NCBI RefSeq assembly: GCF_000265365.1
Contig: NC_018011.1
Location: 434,001 to 498,000 of the forward strand
Direction: 5' to 3'
From: Alistipes finegoldii DSM 17242
GTDB lineage: Bacteria > Bacteroidota > Bacteroidia > Bacteroidales > Rikenellaceae
DNA: 64,000 bases
Below, piece after piece: positions 25,039-33,454 of this stretch. Every line of letters begins with the position of its first letter. Positions within the stretch are counted from its first letter, which is position 1. The translations under genes were made by a program, and so were the position numbers. The notes beneath the pieces are model-generated. The model was not told the origin of the DNA. It searched no databases and was given only the letters and a program-made list of their open reading frames with translations.

Positions 25039-25779
25039 ATGAATAGAATATTGGCACTATACATCTTTTTACTATTGTGTGGCACGGTTTCCGCACAACA
25101 AATCGTAGAATGGAGCGATTTGCAGACTATAACAGATAACTCACGGCGCACGGTCTATTATAAAAAAGGCAGAAAACAGCCGTTACGGGGAAAATATCGC
25201 ATTATACGAGGACTTGACGAGGAGTGTGTTAAATTTTCCGATGGCATGATAAACGGTGATTATCGCCGCTATCGTGATGGGGTGCTGCGTGAATCGGGTA
25301 TATATGCCAAAGGCAAGCGTAACAGCACATTCACGGAGTATTACCAAGACGGCGTTACTCCCCGAAAGGAAACACCCATGCAGCAAGGCAAGATAGACGG
25401 AACTGTAAAGACCTATTTTCGTAACGGCAAAATAGAAGCCGAAAAGGAATATAAGCAGAGTGTGGAGAGCGGGCGGGAACGCCGCTTTGACAGCAAGACA
25501 GGAGAGCAGATTTTTGAATCTCATTATATCGACGGGAAAAAAGATGGCGAGGAGTGGGAAATCTTCGAGGATGCGAGCACGCTTCGCAGCAGGATAATAC
25601 GCCACTACCGTAACGGAAAACTTGACGGCTCTTATCGTGTGGAATCGACACGGGACGGCAAACCCTATATAACTATCGAGGGACAATACACTGACGGCGA
25701 GAAATCGGGGCAATGGATAGAACATAACTATGATAACAATACCCAAACCTGCACATGGCATGGTGAAGGTGGGGCTTAA
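25039..25779 (+). CDS. Exported MORN-repeat (YwqK-like) protein (cargo)
   Basis: 246 residues with a cleavable signal peptide (MNRILALYIFLLLCGTVSAQ). The rest is a series of MORN-type strands of ~22 residues with the pattern YxDGxxxGxxxxYY: FSDGMINGDYRRYRDGVL, QGKIDGTVKTYFRNGKIE, YIDGKKDGEEWEIFEDAS, YRNGKLDGSYRVE and YTDGEKSGQWIEHNYD. Such proteins are labelled YwqK-family antitoxin-like; they occur as surface or periplasmic binding scaffolds. The next gene, a lipoprotein, starts 6 bp downstream, so they form a pair. Confidence 0.8.
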   Translation: MNRILALYIFLLLCGTVSAQQIVEWSDLQTITDNSRRTVYYKKGRKQPLRGKYRIIRGLDEECVKFSDGMINGDYRRYRDGVLRESGIYAKGKRNSTFTEYYQDGVTPRKETPMQQGKIDGTVKTYFRNGKIEAEKEYKQSVESGRERRFDSKTGEQIFESHYIDGKKDGEEWEIFEDASTLRSRIIRHYRNGKLDGSYRVESTRDGKPYITIEGQYTDGEKSGQWIEHNYDNNTQTCTWHGEGGA

Positions 25780-25785
25780 ACAGAG

Positions 25786-26367
25786 ATGAAGATAGTTATC
25801 ATAATACTACTTTTAACGCTTGCATCGGTCGTAAGCTGCGAGCCACCCATGCCGCCGACGGACGAGGAAATGATACGCCACTTCGCCACGCACGAGGCGG
25901 CATTCGACAAGATACGCAAAATCATGGCGGAGAGTTCGGAGGGAAGCTTTCACTATCCGCCGCTCTCTCCCTGCGATATTCTCATCCTTGATTCGGCAGA
26001 ACAAATATCCTACCAACCGAACCAAGTGCAGGACACGCCGGTACACGGGTTATCAAGATCTGACCGAATACAACTCGACTCCTTGTTGTCAGAGATTGGA
26101 TGCGGTCTTGTCCTTGTTGACCGCAGGGAGCAGGAAACGGCAGATTCGGTATATGTGAGCTTATTTATGCTGTACTACTCCCACGGCATCGTGGATGCGG
26201 GAACATCCAAGAGTTTCGTTTACGATCTCGAATTGAGAAGCCGCCGTGACATCCGTATCACCGAACACGGCGACCTGAACGAAATTTACCGCAGGACATA
26301 CAATGACACTACGCTATACAAGCCCGTCAAGGAAGGCTGGTATATAGAGTTAGACCATTCACGATAA
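25786..26367 (+). CDS. Lipoprotein of unknown function (cargo)
   Basis: 193 residues with lipobox SVVSC (Cys18). The mature protein is mixed alpha/beta: an N-terminal helix rich in charged residues (DEEMIRHFATHEAAFDKIRKI), a central LLSEIGCGLVLVDRRE, SVYVSLFMLYYSHGI and a C-terminal VKEGWYIELD. It follows the MORN protein by 6 bp. I do not recognise a family; the gene pair is typical of variable cargo in Bacteroidales elements. Confidence 0.7.
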   Translation: MKIVIIILLLTLASVVSCEPPMPPTDEEMIRHFATHEAAFDKIRKIMAESSEGSFHYPPLSPCDILILDSAEQISYQPNQVQDTPVHGLSRSDRIQLDSLLSEIGCGLVLVDRREQETADSVYVSLFMLYYSHGIVDAGTSKSFVYDLELRSRRDIRITEHGDLNEIYRRTYNDTTLYKPVKEGWYIELDHSR

Positions 26368-26609
26368 TTTTCTTTTTTCGCAAGTCGATTTTATAAAATT
26401 GTCACCGAAAGTTCGTACTTTCGGAAAAAGATGTTATATTTGCAAATGAAAGAGTTATTTGACAGCATAGCAATGTAAAACGCTGAAATTCGCACAGTTG
26501 CTAAATCGTTACCTCTATTTCTCAAATAATTCGCTAAAAGTTTATTTCTCAATCGGTTAAGTCAAACCGAGAAAAATCTAAAATAATAATACAACGCAAC
26601 TCATCCGAC
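26368..26609. other. Right junction region of the mobile element
   Basis: AT-rich noncoding sequence. It holds an 8-bp hairpin (CCGAAAGT/ACTTTCGG, 26405-26424), an exact -7 element TATATTTG (26435-26442) followed by a 10-codon frame beginning MKELFDSIAM, and an imperfect dyad with arms CGGTT/AACCG near 26552-26575. The junction with host DNA must lie before the transketolase terminator at 26610. TTTGC at 26439-26443 is a possible crossover core by analogy with IntDOT sites. Confidence 0.4.
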
Positions 26610-26643
26610 AAAAAAATCCCCGAAGCGACACTTCGGGGATTTT
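26610..26643 (-). terminator. Terminator of transketolase
   Basis: A 13-bp stem (26613-26625 with 26631-26643), a 5-nt loop and a T run on the minus strand. It is chromosomal sequence that marks the right limit of the element. Confidence 0.85.
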
Positions 26644-26670
26644 ATCCATTATCGGGTATCGTTATTTTCA

Positions 26671-26694
26671 GAGCAGCTTCTTGACCTCTTCGGC
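26671..26694 (-). repeat. Duplicate of the transketolase 3' end
   Basis: These 24 nt equal 26741-26764 (the last codons of tkt) with one mismatch, and weaker similarity extends ~25 nt further into the gene. The second copy lies 70 bp downstream of the first on the minus strand and also ends in a stop codon. Confidence 0.7.
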
Positions 26695-26731
26695 CGGAAG
26701 AATCCGTTGCCGAAGAGTCCAAACGTCCCGA

Positions 26732-28765
26732 CTACTTTCCGAGCAGCTTCTTAACCTCTTCGGCTACGGTCTTGCCGTTGTAACCGAATTTCTCGTCGAG
26801 AACCGTATAGGGAGCCGAATAGCCGAAGTGATCCAGACCGTGGATCATACCTTTCTCGCCCACAAGACCCATCAGGTTCACAGGAAGTCCCGATGTCAGG
26901 CCGTAGCGCACGACGCCCACCGGAAGCACGCTCTCCTGATACGAACGGGGCTGGTCGCGGAAAAGGCCCTCGCTCGGCACGTTCACCACCCGAACGGCGA
27001 TACCCTCGGCGGCAAGCAGTTCGGCGCCCTCAACGAGCGTCGAGACCTCCGAGCCGGTGGCGACCATCACAACTTCGGGCTTGGCCGAGTCAAGCACCAC
27101 ATAACCGCCCTTGGCGACCTGTGCGGCCTCCTCGCGGCGGCTGGCGCCCAGCGCCGGAAGGCTCTTGATGTTCTGACGCGACAGCACCAGCGCAACGGGC
27201 CGCTGCTCCTCGACGGCCAGCTTCCACGCCATGACGGTTTCATCGCCGTCGGCCGGGCGCAGCACGACCATCGAACGTTCGTCGTGGTGGTTTCGGAGGT
27301 GTTCCATCAGGCGGATCTGGGCTTCATGCTCGATCGGCTGGTGCGTAGGACCGTCCTCACCAACGCGGAACGAGTCGTGCGTCCAGATATAGATCACGTG
27401 CAGGCGCATCAGCGCCGAAAGACGCACTGCCGGTTTCATGTAGTCCGAGAAGACGAAGAACGTGCCGCACGCAGGAATCACACCCCCGTGCAGCGCCATG
27501 CCGTTGGCCACGCAGGCCATCGTCAGTTCCGAGACTCCAGCCTGAAAGAATTTGCCGCTGAAGTCGCCCTTCGTGAAGGCCTTGGTCTTCTTGAGGAAGC
27601 CGTCCGTCTTGTCCGAGTTCGAAAGGTCCGCAGAAGCCACGATCATGTTCTCGATCGTCTCGGCGAAGACGCCCAGCACCGCAGCCGATGCCGCGCGCGT
27701 CGCCACGCCGGCCTTCACCTCGATCGACTTGTAGTCGATTTCGGGCAGGCGTCCCGAAAGGAACATATCCAGTTTGCGGGCTAGATCGCCGTGTTCGGCG
27801 CGCCACGTCTTCTCGACCTCGGCCTGACGCGAGGCCCATGCGCGCAACGCTTCGCGGCGCTCGGAGAACGCTTCGCGACTCTCGGAGAAAACGGCGAACG
27901 GATCGTTCGGATCCCCGCCCAAATTCTTCACCGTAGCGGCGAAGTCGGCACCGGCGGCCGTAAGCGGCTGCCCGTGGGTCGAAACCTTGTCCTCGAAGCT
28001 CTCGCCGGCGGGGCCTTTGGCGCCCTTGCCCATGACCGTGCGGCCGATGATGAGCGTAGGACGCTCCGTCTCGGAGTTCGCGGCAACGAGCGCCTCGCGG
28101 ATTTCGTTGATGTTATGTCCGTCCACTGACAGCACGTTCCACCCCCACGCCTCGTACTTCATGGCCACGTTCTCGGTCATAACCTCATCCACCTTCGTAG
28201 AAAGCTGGATGTTGTTCGAGTCGTAGTACATGATGAAGTTGCTCAGGCCCAGATGGCCGGCGATACGGCCCACGCCCTGCGAAATCTCCTCCTCCACGGC
28301 GCCGTCCGAGATGTAGGCGTAGGTCTTGTGCGCCATCCACTCGCCGAAGCGGGCAGCCATGAACCGTTCCGCGATGGCGGCGCCCAGCGCCATGGCATGA
28401 CCCTGTCCGAGAGGGCCGGAAGTGTTCTCGACACCGCGCGCGAAGTCTGCTTCCGGGTGACCCGGCGTCACGCTGCCCCACTGACGCAGAGACTGAAGGT
28501 CTTCGGTCGTATAGTACCCGGCAAGAGAAAGCGTAGAATAGAGCATCGGAGACATGTGGCCCGGATCGAGGAAGAAACGATCACGGTAGGGGTAAGACGT
28601 ATTGTCCGGATCGTACCGCAGAAATTCGGTATAGAGCACCGTCATGAAGTCGGCGCCGCCCATAGAGCCGCCGGGGTGTCCCGATTTGGCTTTTTCGACC
28701 ATGGCGGCCGACAAAATGCGGATATTGTCCGCTACACGCGTTAGTTTGGAATTGGTAGATGACAT
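26732..28765 (-). CDS. tkt: Transketolase
   Basis: A 677-residue thiamine diphosphate enzyme of the non-oxidative pentose phosphate pathway, of full bacterial length. The N-terminal domain has SGHPGGSMGGADF and the TPP motif beginning ISDGAVEEEISQG and ending near YYDSNNIQLS. The middle pyrimidine-binding domain carries FFVFSDYMKPAVRLSALM and THDSFRVGEDGPTHQPIEH. The C-terminal domain ends in VAEEVKKLLGK. The predicted -7 element is TACTTTTG (28823-28816, minus strand). The gene is monocistronic with its own terminator. A second degenerate copy of its 3' end lies just downstream. Confidence 0.97.
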   Translation of the reverse strand: MSSTNSKLTRVADNIRILSAAMVEKAKSGHPGGSMGGADFMTVLYTEFLRYDPDNTSYPYRDRFFLDPGHMSPMLYSTLSLAGYYTTEDLQSLRQWGSVTPGHPEADFARGVENTSGPLGQGHAMALGAAIAERFMAARFGEWMAHKTYAYISDGAVEEEISQGVGRIAGHLGLSNFIMYYDSNNIQLSTKVDEVMTENVAMKYEAWGWNVLSVDGHNINEIREALVAANSETERPTLIIGRTVMGKGAKGPAGESFEDKVSTHGQPLTAAGADFAATVKNLGGDPNDPFAVFSESREAFSERREALRAWASRQAEVEKTWRAEHGDLARKLDMFLSGRLPEIDYKSIEVKAGVATRAASAAVLGVFAETIENMIVASADLSNSDKTDGFLKKTKAFTKGDFSGKFFQAGVSELTMACVANGMALHGGVIPACGTFFVFSDYMKPAVRLSALMRLHVIYIWTHDSFRVGEDGPTHQPIEHEAQIRLMEHLRNHHDERSMVVLRPADGDETVMAWKLAVEEQRPVALVLSRQNIKSLPALGASRREEAAQVAKGGYVVLDSAKPEVVMVATGSEVSTLVEGAELLAAEGIAVRVVNVPSEGLFRDQPRSYQESVLPVGVVRYGLTSGLPVNLMGLVGEKGMIHGLDHFGYSAPYTVLDEKFGYNGKTVAEEVKKLLGK

Positions 28766-28835
28766 GAGTATTTAAAGTTTTAAAGTCTTTGTATTAATCA
28801 GCGTATCTTCTGCCACAAAAGTAATAAAAAAGATA

Positions 28836-30113
28836 CTACCCAACTTGTTTAAGCTCTAAAATATTTGCTTTTTCTATCTTTTTCTTTGCATATGGCAACG
28901 TCACGACGAATTTCCGCGTGTCGGTCGAGGGCAGGTCGAACATCGTGTCCATCATGATCGCCTCGCAGATCGAACGCAGGCCGCGGGCGCCGAGTTTGAA
29001 CTCGACGGCCTTGTCCACGATGTAATCCAGCACCGCGTCGTCGAACGTAAGCTTGACGTTGTCCAGCTCGAAAAGCCGCTTGTACTGCTTGACGATGGCG
29101 TTTTTCGGTTCGGTGAGAATCGACCGCAAGGCTTCGCGCGAGAGGGGCTGCATGTAGGTCAGCACCGGAAGACGCCCCACCAGCTCCGGAATCAGTCCGA
29201 ACGACTTGAGGTCCTGCGGCGTGATGTACTGCATCAGGTTGTTGCGGTCGATGCGGTCGGCGCGGAGCCGTCCGTACCCCATGGCGCGGGTGTTCAGACG
29301 CTGGGCGATCTTCTTCTCCACGCCGTCGAACGCGCCGCCGCAGATGAAGAGGATGTTGCGCGTATCGACCTGAATGAATTTCTGTTCGGGGTGCTTGCGC
29401 CCGCCCTGAGGGGGCACGTTGACCACGGTTCCTTCGAGAATCTTCAGCAGGGCCTGCTGCACGCCTTCGCCCGAAACGTCGCGCGTGATCGAAGGGTTGT
29501 CGCCCTTGCGGGCGATCTTGTCAATCTCGTCGATGAAGACGATGCCCCGTTCGGCCTGCTCGACGTTGTAGTCGGCGACCTGCAGCAGCCGCGAAAGGAT
29601 GCTCTCGACATCCTCGCCCACGTAGCCCGCCTCGGTCAGCACCGTGGCGTCCACGATGGTGAAGGGCACCTTCAGCAGTTTGGCGATCGTGCGGGCCATC
29701 AGCGTCTTGCCCGTACCCGTGGGTCCCACCAGCACGATATTCGACTTGTCGATCTCTACCTCGTCCTCCTTGGGGGCGTAGAGCAGCCGCTTGTAGTGGT
29801 TGTAAACGGCCACGGCCATATAACGCTTGGCGTCGTCCTGACCGATGACATACTGGTCGAGGAAATCCTTGATCTGGGCCGGCTTGAGCAGCTCCTCCAT
29901 CTTGAGCGGCGCAGCGGCGGCGCTGCCGCCGCGCTCCGAAGCCACGTCGTTCTCGACGATGATCCGGTAGCCGTTCTCGATACATTTGTTGCAGATGTTG
30001 GCGCCGTCGATGCCCTGAAACATGATCTCCACGTCGCTGCGCTTGGCGCCGCAGAACGAGCAGCAGTCGCCGCCCGCCCCGTTCTTATGGTTGTTGCCTT
30101 TTCCCGATGCCAT
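28836..30113 (-). CDS. clpX: ClpX, ATPase subunit of the ClpXP protease
   Basis: 425 residues. The N-terminal zinc-binding domain has four cysteines (CSFC...CNKC). The AAA+ domain has Walker A GPTGTGKTLMA (about residues 129-139), Walker B IVFIDEIDKIA and the pore loop GYVGEDVE; sensor and lid regions follow. It unfolds substrates and feeds them to ClpP. Its ATG shares one base with the clpP stop (TAATG), so the two genes are translationally coupled. Order on the minus strand: tig, clpP, clpX. Confidence 0.98.
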   Translation of the reverse strand: MASGKGNNHKNGAGGDCCSFCGAKRSDVEIMFQGIDGANICNKCIENGYRIIVENDVASERGGSAAAAPLKMEELLKPAQIKDFLDQYVIGQDDAKRYMAVAVYNHYKRLLYAPKEDEVEIDKSNIVLVGPTGTGKTLMARTIAKLLKVPFTIVDATVLTEAGYVGEDVESILSRLLQVADYNVEQAERGIVFIDEIDKIARKGDNPSITRDVSGEGVQQALLKILEGTVVNVPPQGGRKHPEQKFIQVDTRNILFICGGAFDGVEKKIAQRLNTRAMGYGRLRADRIDRNNLMQYITPQDLKSFGLIPELVGRLPVLTYMQPLSREALRSILTEPKNAIVKQYKRLFELDNVKLTFDDAVLDYIVDKAVEFKLGARGLRSICEAIMMDTMFDLPSTDTRKFVVTLPYAKKKIEKANILELKQVG

Positions 30114-30781
30114 TATTTCCCGCGTTTGGATAATACTTCGTCGATCAGCCCGTACTCCTTGGCTTCGCGCGCCGAGAGCCAGTAGTCGCGGTCGGCGTCC
30201 TTCTCGATCTTCTTGAGCGCGACGCCCGAATGGGCCGAGAGAATCTCGTACAGCTCGCGTTTGGTCTTCATGATCTCGCGTGCCGTGATTTCGATGTCCG
30301 AGGCCTGTCCCTGCGCACCGCCCAGCGGCTGGTGGATCATCACCCGCGAATGGGGAAGCGCAGAACGCTTGCCCTTGGCGCCCGCCGTGAGCAGCACGGC
30401 GCCCATCGAAGCGGCCAGTCCCGTGCAGATGGTCGCCACGTCGGAATTGACCAGCTGCATCGTGTCATAAATGCCCAGTCCGGCCGAAACCGAACCGCCG
30501 GGCGAGTTGATATAGATCTGAATGTCCTTTTCGGGATCGACCGATTCGAGGAACAGCAGCTGCGCCTGAATGATATTGGCCGCGTCGTCGTAGATCGGCG
30601 CGCCGAGGAAGATGATGCGGTCCATCATCAGCCGCGAGAAGACGTCCATCGTGGCGATATTCAGCTGACGCTCTTCGATGATCGTAGGCGACACGTAGGC
30701 GCCGCTGACCGACTGGAAATCGTGCAGTTTCAGCGAACTGATCCCGCAGTGTTTCCGTGCGTATTTTTCAAATTCTGACAT
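30113..30781 (-). CDS. clpP: ClpP, proteolytic subunit of ClpXP
   Basis: 222 residues. The catalytic triad is intact: Ser in GLAASMGAVLL, His in RVMIHQPLGGAQG and Asp in DADRDYWLSA. The IYINSPGGSVSAGLGIYD oxyanion region is present. The N-terminus is ~25 residues longer than the mature E. coli form, compatible with a processed propeptide. It overlaps clpX by one base. The 226-bp gap from tig contains a separate promoter with an unusual palindrome. Confidence 0.98.
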   Translation of the reverse strand: MSEFEKYARKHCGISSLKLHDFQSVSGAYVSPTIIEERQLNIATMDVFSRLMMDRIIFLGAPIYDDAANIIQAQLLFLESVDPEKDIQIYINSPGGSVSAGLGIYDTMQLVNSDVATICTGLAASMGAVLLTAGAKGKRSALPHSRVMIHQPLGGAQGQASDIEITAREIMKTKRELYEILSAHSGVALKKIEKDADRDYWLSAREAKEYGLIDEVLSKRGK

Positions 30782-30951
30782 AATAAATTATCGTAATTGT
30801 TATCGTTCGTTATCGTTTGTCGCTATCGTTTTTACCGCCGGCCGGCAGCCCGGCATCTCTTATTCGCGGCCCACGGCCGGCTCCGGGCGGGAGCTGCGGG
30901 CGGCGGACTGTCGCCGAAACGGCGTTTAAAGCTGTATATCGTCAAACAAAA

Positions 30952-30989
30952 GGACTTTGCAAACATCACGCCTGCAAAGTCCAAAGATA
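30952..30989 (-). promoter_or_regulatory. clpP -7 element with a 10-bp palindrome at the start site
   Basis: On the minus strand, -7 TATCTTTG (30989-30982) is exact. Immediately downstream a perfect 10-bp inverted repeat (30982-30973 with 30961-30952, 11-bp spacer) covers the predicted start site. It could be an operator for a stress regulator or an mRNA 5' hairpin. Confidence 0.5.
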
Positions 30990-31007
30990 ATCTTTTTTCG
31001 GCAAATA

Positions 31008-32333
31008 CTAAAGCGCCTTGGCCAATTTGGCGAAATCGTCGGCAGATACGGCTTTTTCCGTCACCTTGATCTTCGACTTCACATCCTCCACGACCTTCAC
31101 TTCGTACAGCTTCTCGTAGATCTTCTGTCCCTGATCCTTGTCGGCGAGAATCTTCTCGGCATAGCCGGCCAGCATATCTTCGGGAGCCGACGGCATGCCG
31201 TACTGCGCGAACTGCGCGGCGGCCAGCGCCTTGGCTTCCGCGAGCGCCTCGTCCTTGGTCACCGTGATATTGTCCTGCTTGATGAAGTGCTTCTGCAGGT
31301 AGTTCCACGTGAACATCTTCAGGAACTGGTCGAAGTCCTTGTCGATGTCCTCCATCGAGAATTTGCCTTCGTTGATCGTATACAGCCAGCGTTTGAGGAA
31401 CGCTTCGGGCATCTTCAGACCGGCTTTCTGCACCAGATAGTCGCGCAGCTGGAGCGTGAAGAGGTAGTCGCTTTCGCGGCGCAGCTCCGGCTCGATGCGC
31501 GCGTCGATGAACTTGTCAAGTCCGGCCTCGTCCTTCACTTCGCCGCCGGGGAATGCCGTCTTGAAGAACTCCTCGTTCAGCTCAGGTTCGGCGAACTTGC
31601 GGATCTTGGTGATTTCGAGCGTAAATTCGGGTTTGATGCCCTCCAGCTCGTTCTCCTTGACCTGCAGCACGGCGGCGCGCTGCGACGGGTTCTTGTAGAG
31701 TTCGTTGACATTGACTTCGGTCTTGAAGCCCACCTTCTTGCCGATGAAAGGCTTGCGCTCCTCCTCCGACATCGAGATCAGGCCCACGTAAGCGTCCGCC
31801 ACGTTCATCTCGCCGTTGTCGAGCGTGACCGACAGCGCCTCGTCCGAAGTCACCTCGTCGGCATCGACCAGACGGCCGTACTGACGCAGGTAGTTGGCGC
31901 GGTAGTCGTCGTGCATCTTCTTGTCCACCTTGATCTTGCTGTAGGTCAGCTTATCCTTGTCCGAAAGTTCGAGTTTTATCTCAGGAGCCTCGCCGATTTC
32001 GAACACGAATTCGAACTCCTTGCCGTTCTCGAAATCGAAATCGCCCTGCTCTTCCGAAGGAATCACGTCGCCCAAGTAGTCGATGTTCTCCTTCTGGAGA
32101 TACTCGAACACCGAGTTCGAGGCGGTGCGGTAAGCCTGCTCGGCCAGCACGCCCTTGCCGTACATCTTCTTGACGAGACCCATGGGCACCATGCCGGGGC
32201 GGAAACCGGGAATATTGGCCTTGCGCCTGTATTCGCGCAACTCTTTCTCGACGGCTTGGCCGTAATCCTCTTCGCCCACCGTTACCTTGAGCAGCGAATT
32301 GTTCTCTTCGCGTTGTTCTCTTACGATCTTCAT
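31008..32333 (-). CDS. tig: Trigger factor
   Basis: A 441-residue ribosome-associated chaperone. The ribosome-binding domain shows the signature GFRPGMVPMGLVKKMYG (about residues 43-59; canonical GFRxGKxP), with methionine instead of lysine after the glycine. The FKBP-like middle domain spans about 150-240 with weak conservation, so its prolyl isomerase activity is uncertain. The C-terminal helical domain forms the chaperone arms. It stands upstream of clpP and clpX, the usual tig-clpP-clpX order, but the 226-bp gap and promoter allow separate control. Confidence 0.95.
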   Translation of the reverse strand: MKIVREQREENNSLLKVTVGEEDYGQAVEKELREYRRKANIPGFRPGMVPMGLVKKMYGKGVLAEQAYRTASNSVFEYLQKENIDYLGDVIPSEEQGDFDFENGKEFEFVFEIGEAPEIKLELSDKDKLTYSKIKVDKKMHDDYRANYLRQYGRLVDADEVTSDEALSVTLDNGEMNVADAYVGLISMSEEERKPFIGKKVGFKTEVNVNELYKNPSQRAAVLQVKENELEGIKPEFTLEITKIRKFAEPELNEEFFKTAFPGGEVKDEAGLDKFIDARIEPELRRESDYLFTLQLRDYLVQKAGLKMPEAFLKRWLYTINEGKFSMEDIDKDFDQFLKMFTWNYLQKHFIKQDNITVTKDEALAEAKALAAAQFAQYGMPSAPEDMLAGYAEKILADKDQGQKIYEKLYEVKVVEDVKSKIKVTEKAVSADDFAKLAKAL

Positions 32334-32381
32334 AATGAATGCTTTCTATATTGTTATTGTCTTATTTCCGAAATCGGCTCG

Positions 32382-32411
32382 CAAAGATAGCGATTTTCGC
32401 GGACAAACCAA
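32382..32411 (-). promoter_or_regulatory. tig promoter
   Basis: On the minus strand, -7 TATCTTTG (32389-32382) and -33 TTG (32411-32409) are separated by 19 bp. A second TATCTTTG on this strand at 32517-32510 has no partner. Confidence 0.7.
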
Positions 32412-32549
32412 TATTTTTTCTAAAATATAGTGTATTGCAGCCGGCGGCGGCAAACTCCGCAAAGGCTGTTTTCGGAAAATGCGCAGGCATCCGAAAACGC
32501 GGGTAAACGCAAAGATAGTCAAAAAATTCGTCATATGGCGGGTTTTTCC

Positions 32550-32557
32550 TATCTTTG
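32550..32557 (+). promoter_or_regulatory. -7 element of the metH operon
   Basis: TATCTTTG lies 105 bp before the first gene of the operon. The -33 position holds TTC rather than TTG at a 20-bp spacing. Confidence 0.55.
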
Positions 32558-32662
32558 CGGAGGATAAACCTCCGCTCAGACAGGCGGCGTCCGGCCCGGC
32601 CGAATAAATTCGCTTCCGTTTCCGGCTCGCGCTGTCTTTGCTGACGAATTCACAAGAAAGAG

Positions 32663-33454
32663 ATGAGAAAGTTCGCTACCGTTCTGCTGTCGGGACTGCT
32701 GCTGGCTTCGTGCGGCGGCAATCAGGTCCGGGCCAAACGCCCCGCGGCGCCGGCGGAACCCAAGGAATACACCTACGGCGTCCGGGCGGTCCACCCGCAC
32801 CCGGCGACCAGCTATACGCAGGGCCTGCAATACGCCGACGGCCGTTTGTGGGAAGGCACGGGCCAGCACGGCGAATCGGTCGTGCAGACGCTCGACCTCG
32901 CGACGGGCCGCGCGGAGGTCTTCGCACGTCTTCCCAAGGAGGACTTCGGCGAAGGGATCGCCCTCTTGGACGGCAAGGTCTACCAGCTCACGTGGCAGTC
33001 GAACAAAGCCTATGTCTACGACGCCCGGACGGGAGAGAAAATCAGGGAGTTCCGCTATCCCGGCGAGGGCTGGGGCCTCACGACCGACGGGAAGAAGCTC
33101 TACATGTCGGACGGCACGGCAAACATCTACACGCTCGACCCGGCCACCTTCAAACGCGAAAAGCGTACCACGGTGACGCTCCGGGGCGAGACGCTCAACT
33201 TCCTCAACGAGCTGGAGTGGATCGACGGCAAGATATGGGCCAACGTCTACACCACCGACCAAATCGTCATCATCGACCCGGCGACGGGCGCGGTGGAGGG
33301 GATCGTCGATCTGACGGGGCTGCTGCCCGAAGAGGACGTGACCCCGGCGACCGACGTGCTCAACGGCATCGCTTACGACGCGGCCGGAGGGCGCATCCTC
33401 GTCACGGGCAAGAACTGGAACAAACTGTTTGAAATCGAAATCAGAGAGAAATAA
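32663..33454 (+). CDS. Glutaminyl-peptide cyclotransferase-like lipoprotein
   Basis: 263 residues with lipobox LLASC (Cys17). The mature part is the plant/bacterial-type glutamine cyclotransferase beta-propeller, with SYTQGLQYADGRLWEGTGQHGES (here split in two: SYTQGLQY and LWEGTGQHGES), EGWGLTTDGKKLYMSDGT, FLNELEWIDGKIWANVY and the C-terminal VLNGIAYD, all typical of the family. It converts N-terminal glutamine of exported proteins to pyroglutamate, and Bacteroidetes lipoproteins of this type act in the periplasm. It is the first gene of a six-gene operon; its stop codon abuts the metH ATG. Confidence 0.9.
   Translation: MRKFATVLLSGLLLASCGGNQVRAKRPAAPAEPKEYTYGVRAVHPHPATSYTQGLQYADGRLWEGTGQHGESVVQTLDLATGRAEVFARLPKEDFGEGIALLDGKVYQLTWQSNKAYVYDARTGEKIREFRYPGEGWGLTTDGKKLYMSDGTANIYTLDPATFKREKRTTVTLRGETLNFLNELEWIDGKIWANVYTTDQIVIIDPATGAVEGIVDLTGLLPEEDVTPATDVLNGIAYDAAGGRILVTGKNWNKLFEIEIREK

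Larger units (their letters stand above)
19751..26367 (+). mobile_element. Mobilizable element of Tn5520-like layout with low-GC cargo
   Basis: A tyrosine recombinase, a winged-helix protein, a repeat array and a MobV relaxase are followed by four cargo genes, all on one strand, inserted between an ECF sigma gene and transketolase. GC is near 50% over the mobilization half and about 40-45% over the cargo, against ~60% around it. Integrase plus a MobV-type protein is the minimal plan known from Bacteroides Tn5520. The coordinates given are gene limits; the true ends lie within 19424-19750 and 26368-26610. No conjugation genes are present, so transfer would need a helper. Confidence 0.75.

Noticed and set aside
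26671..26764. tkt 3' duplication as attachment site of the present mobile element
   Set aside because: No copy of the 24-mer is found near the recombinase end (19424-19750), so the current element does not use it.
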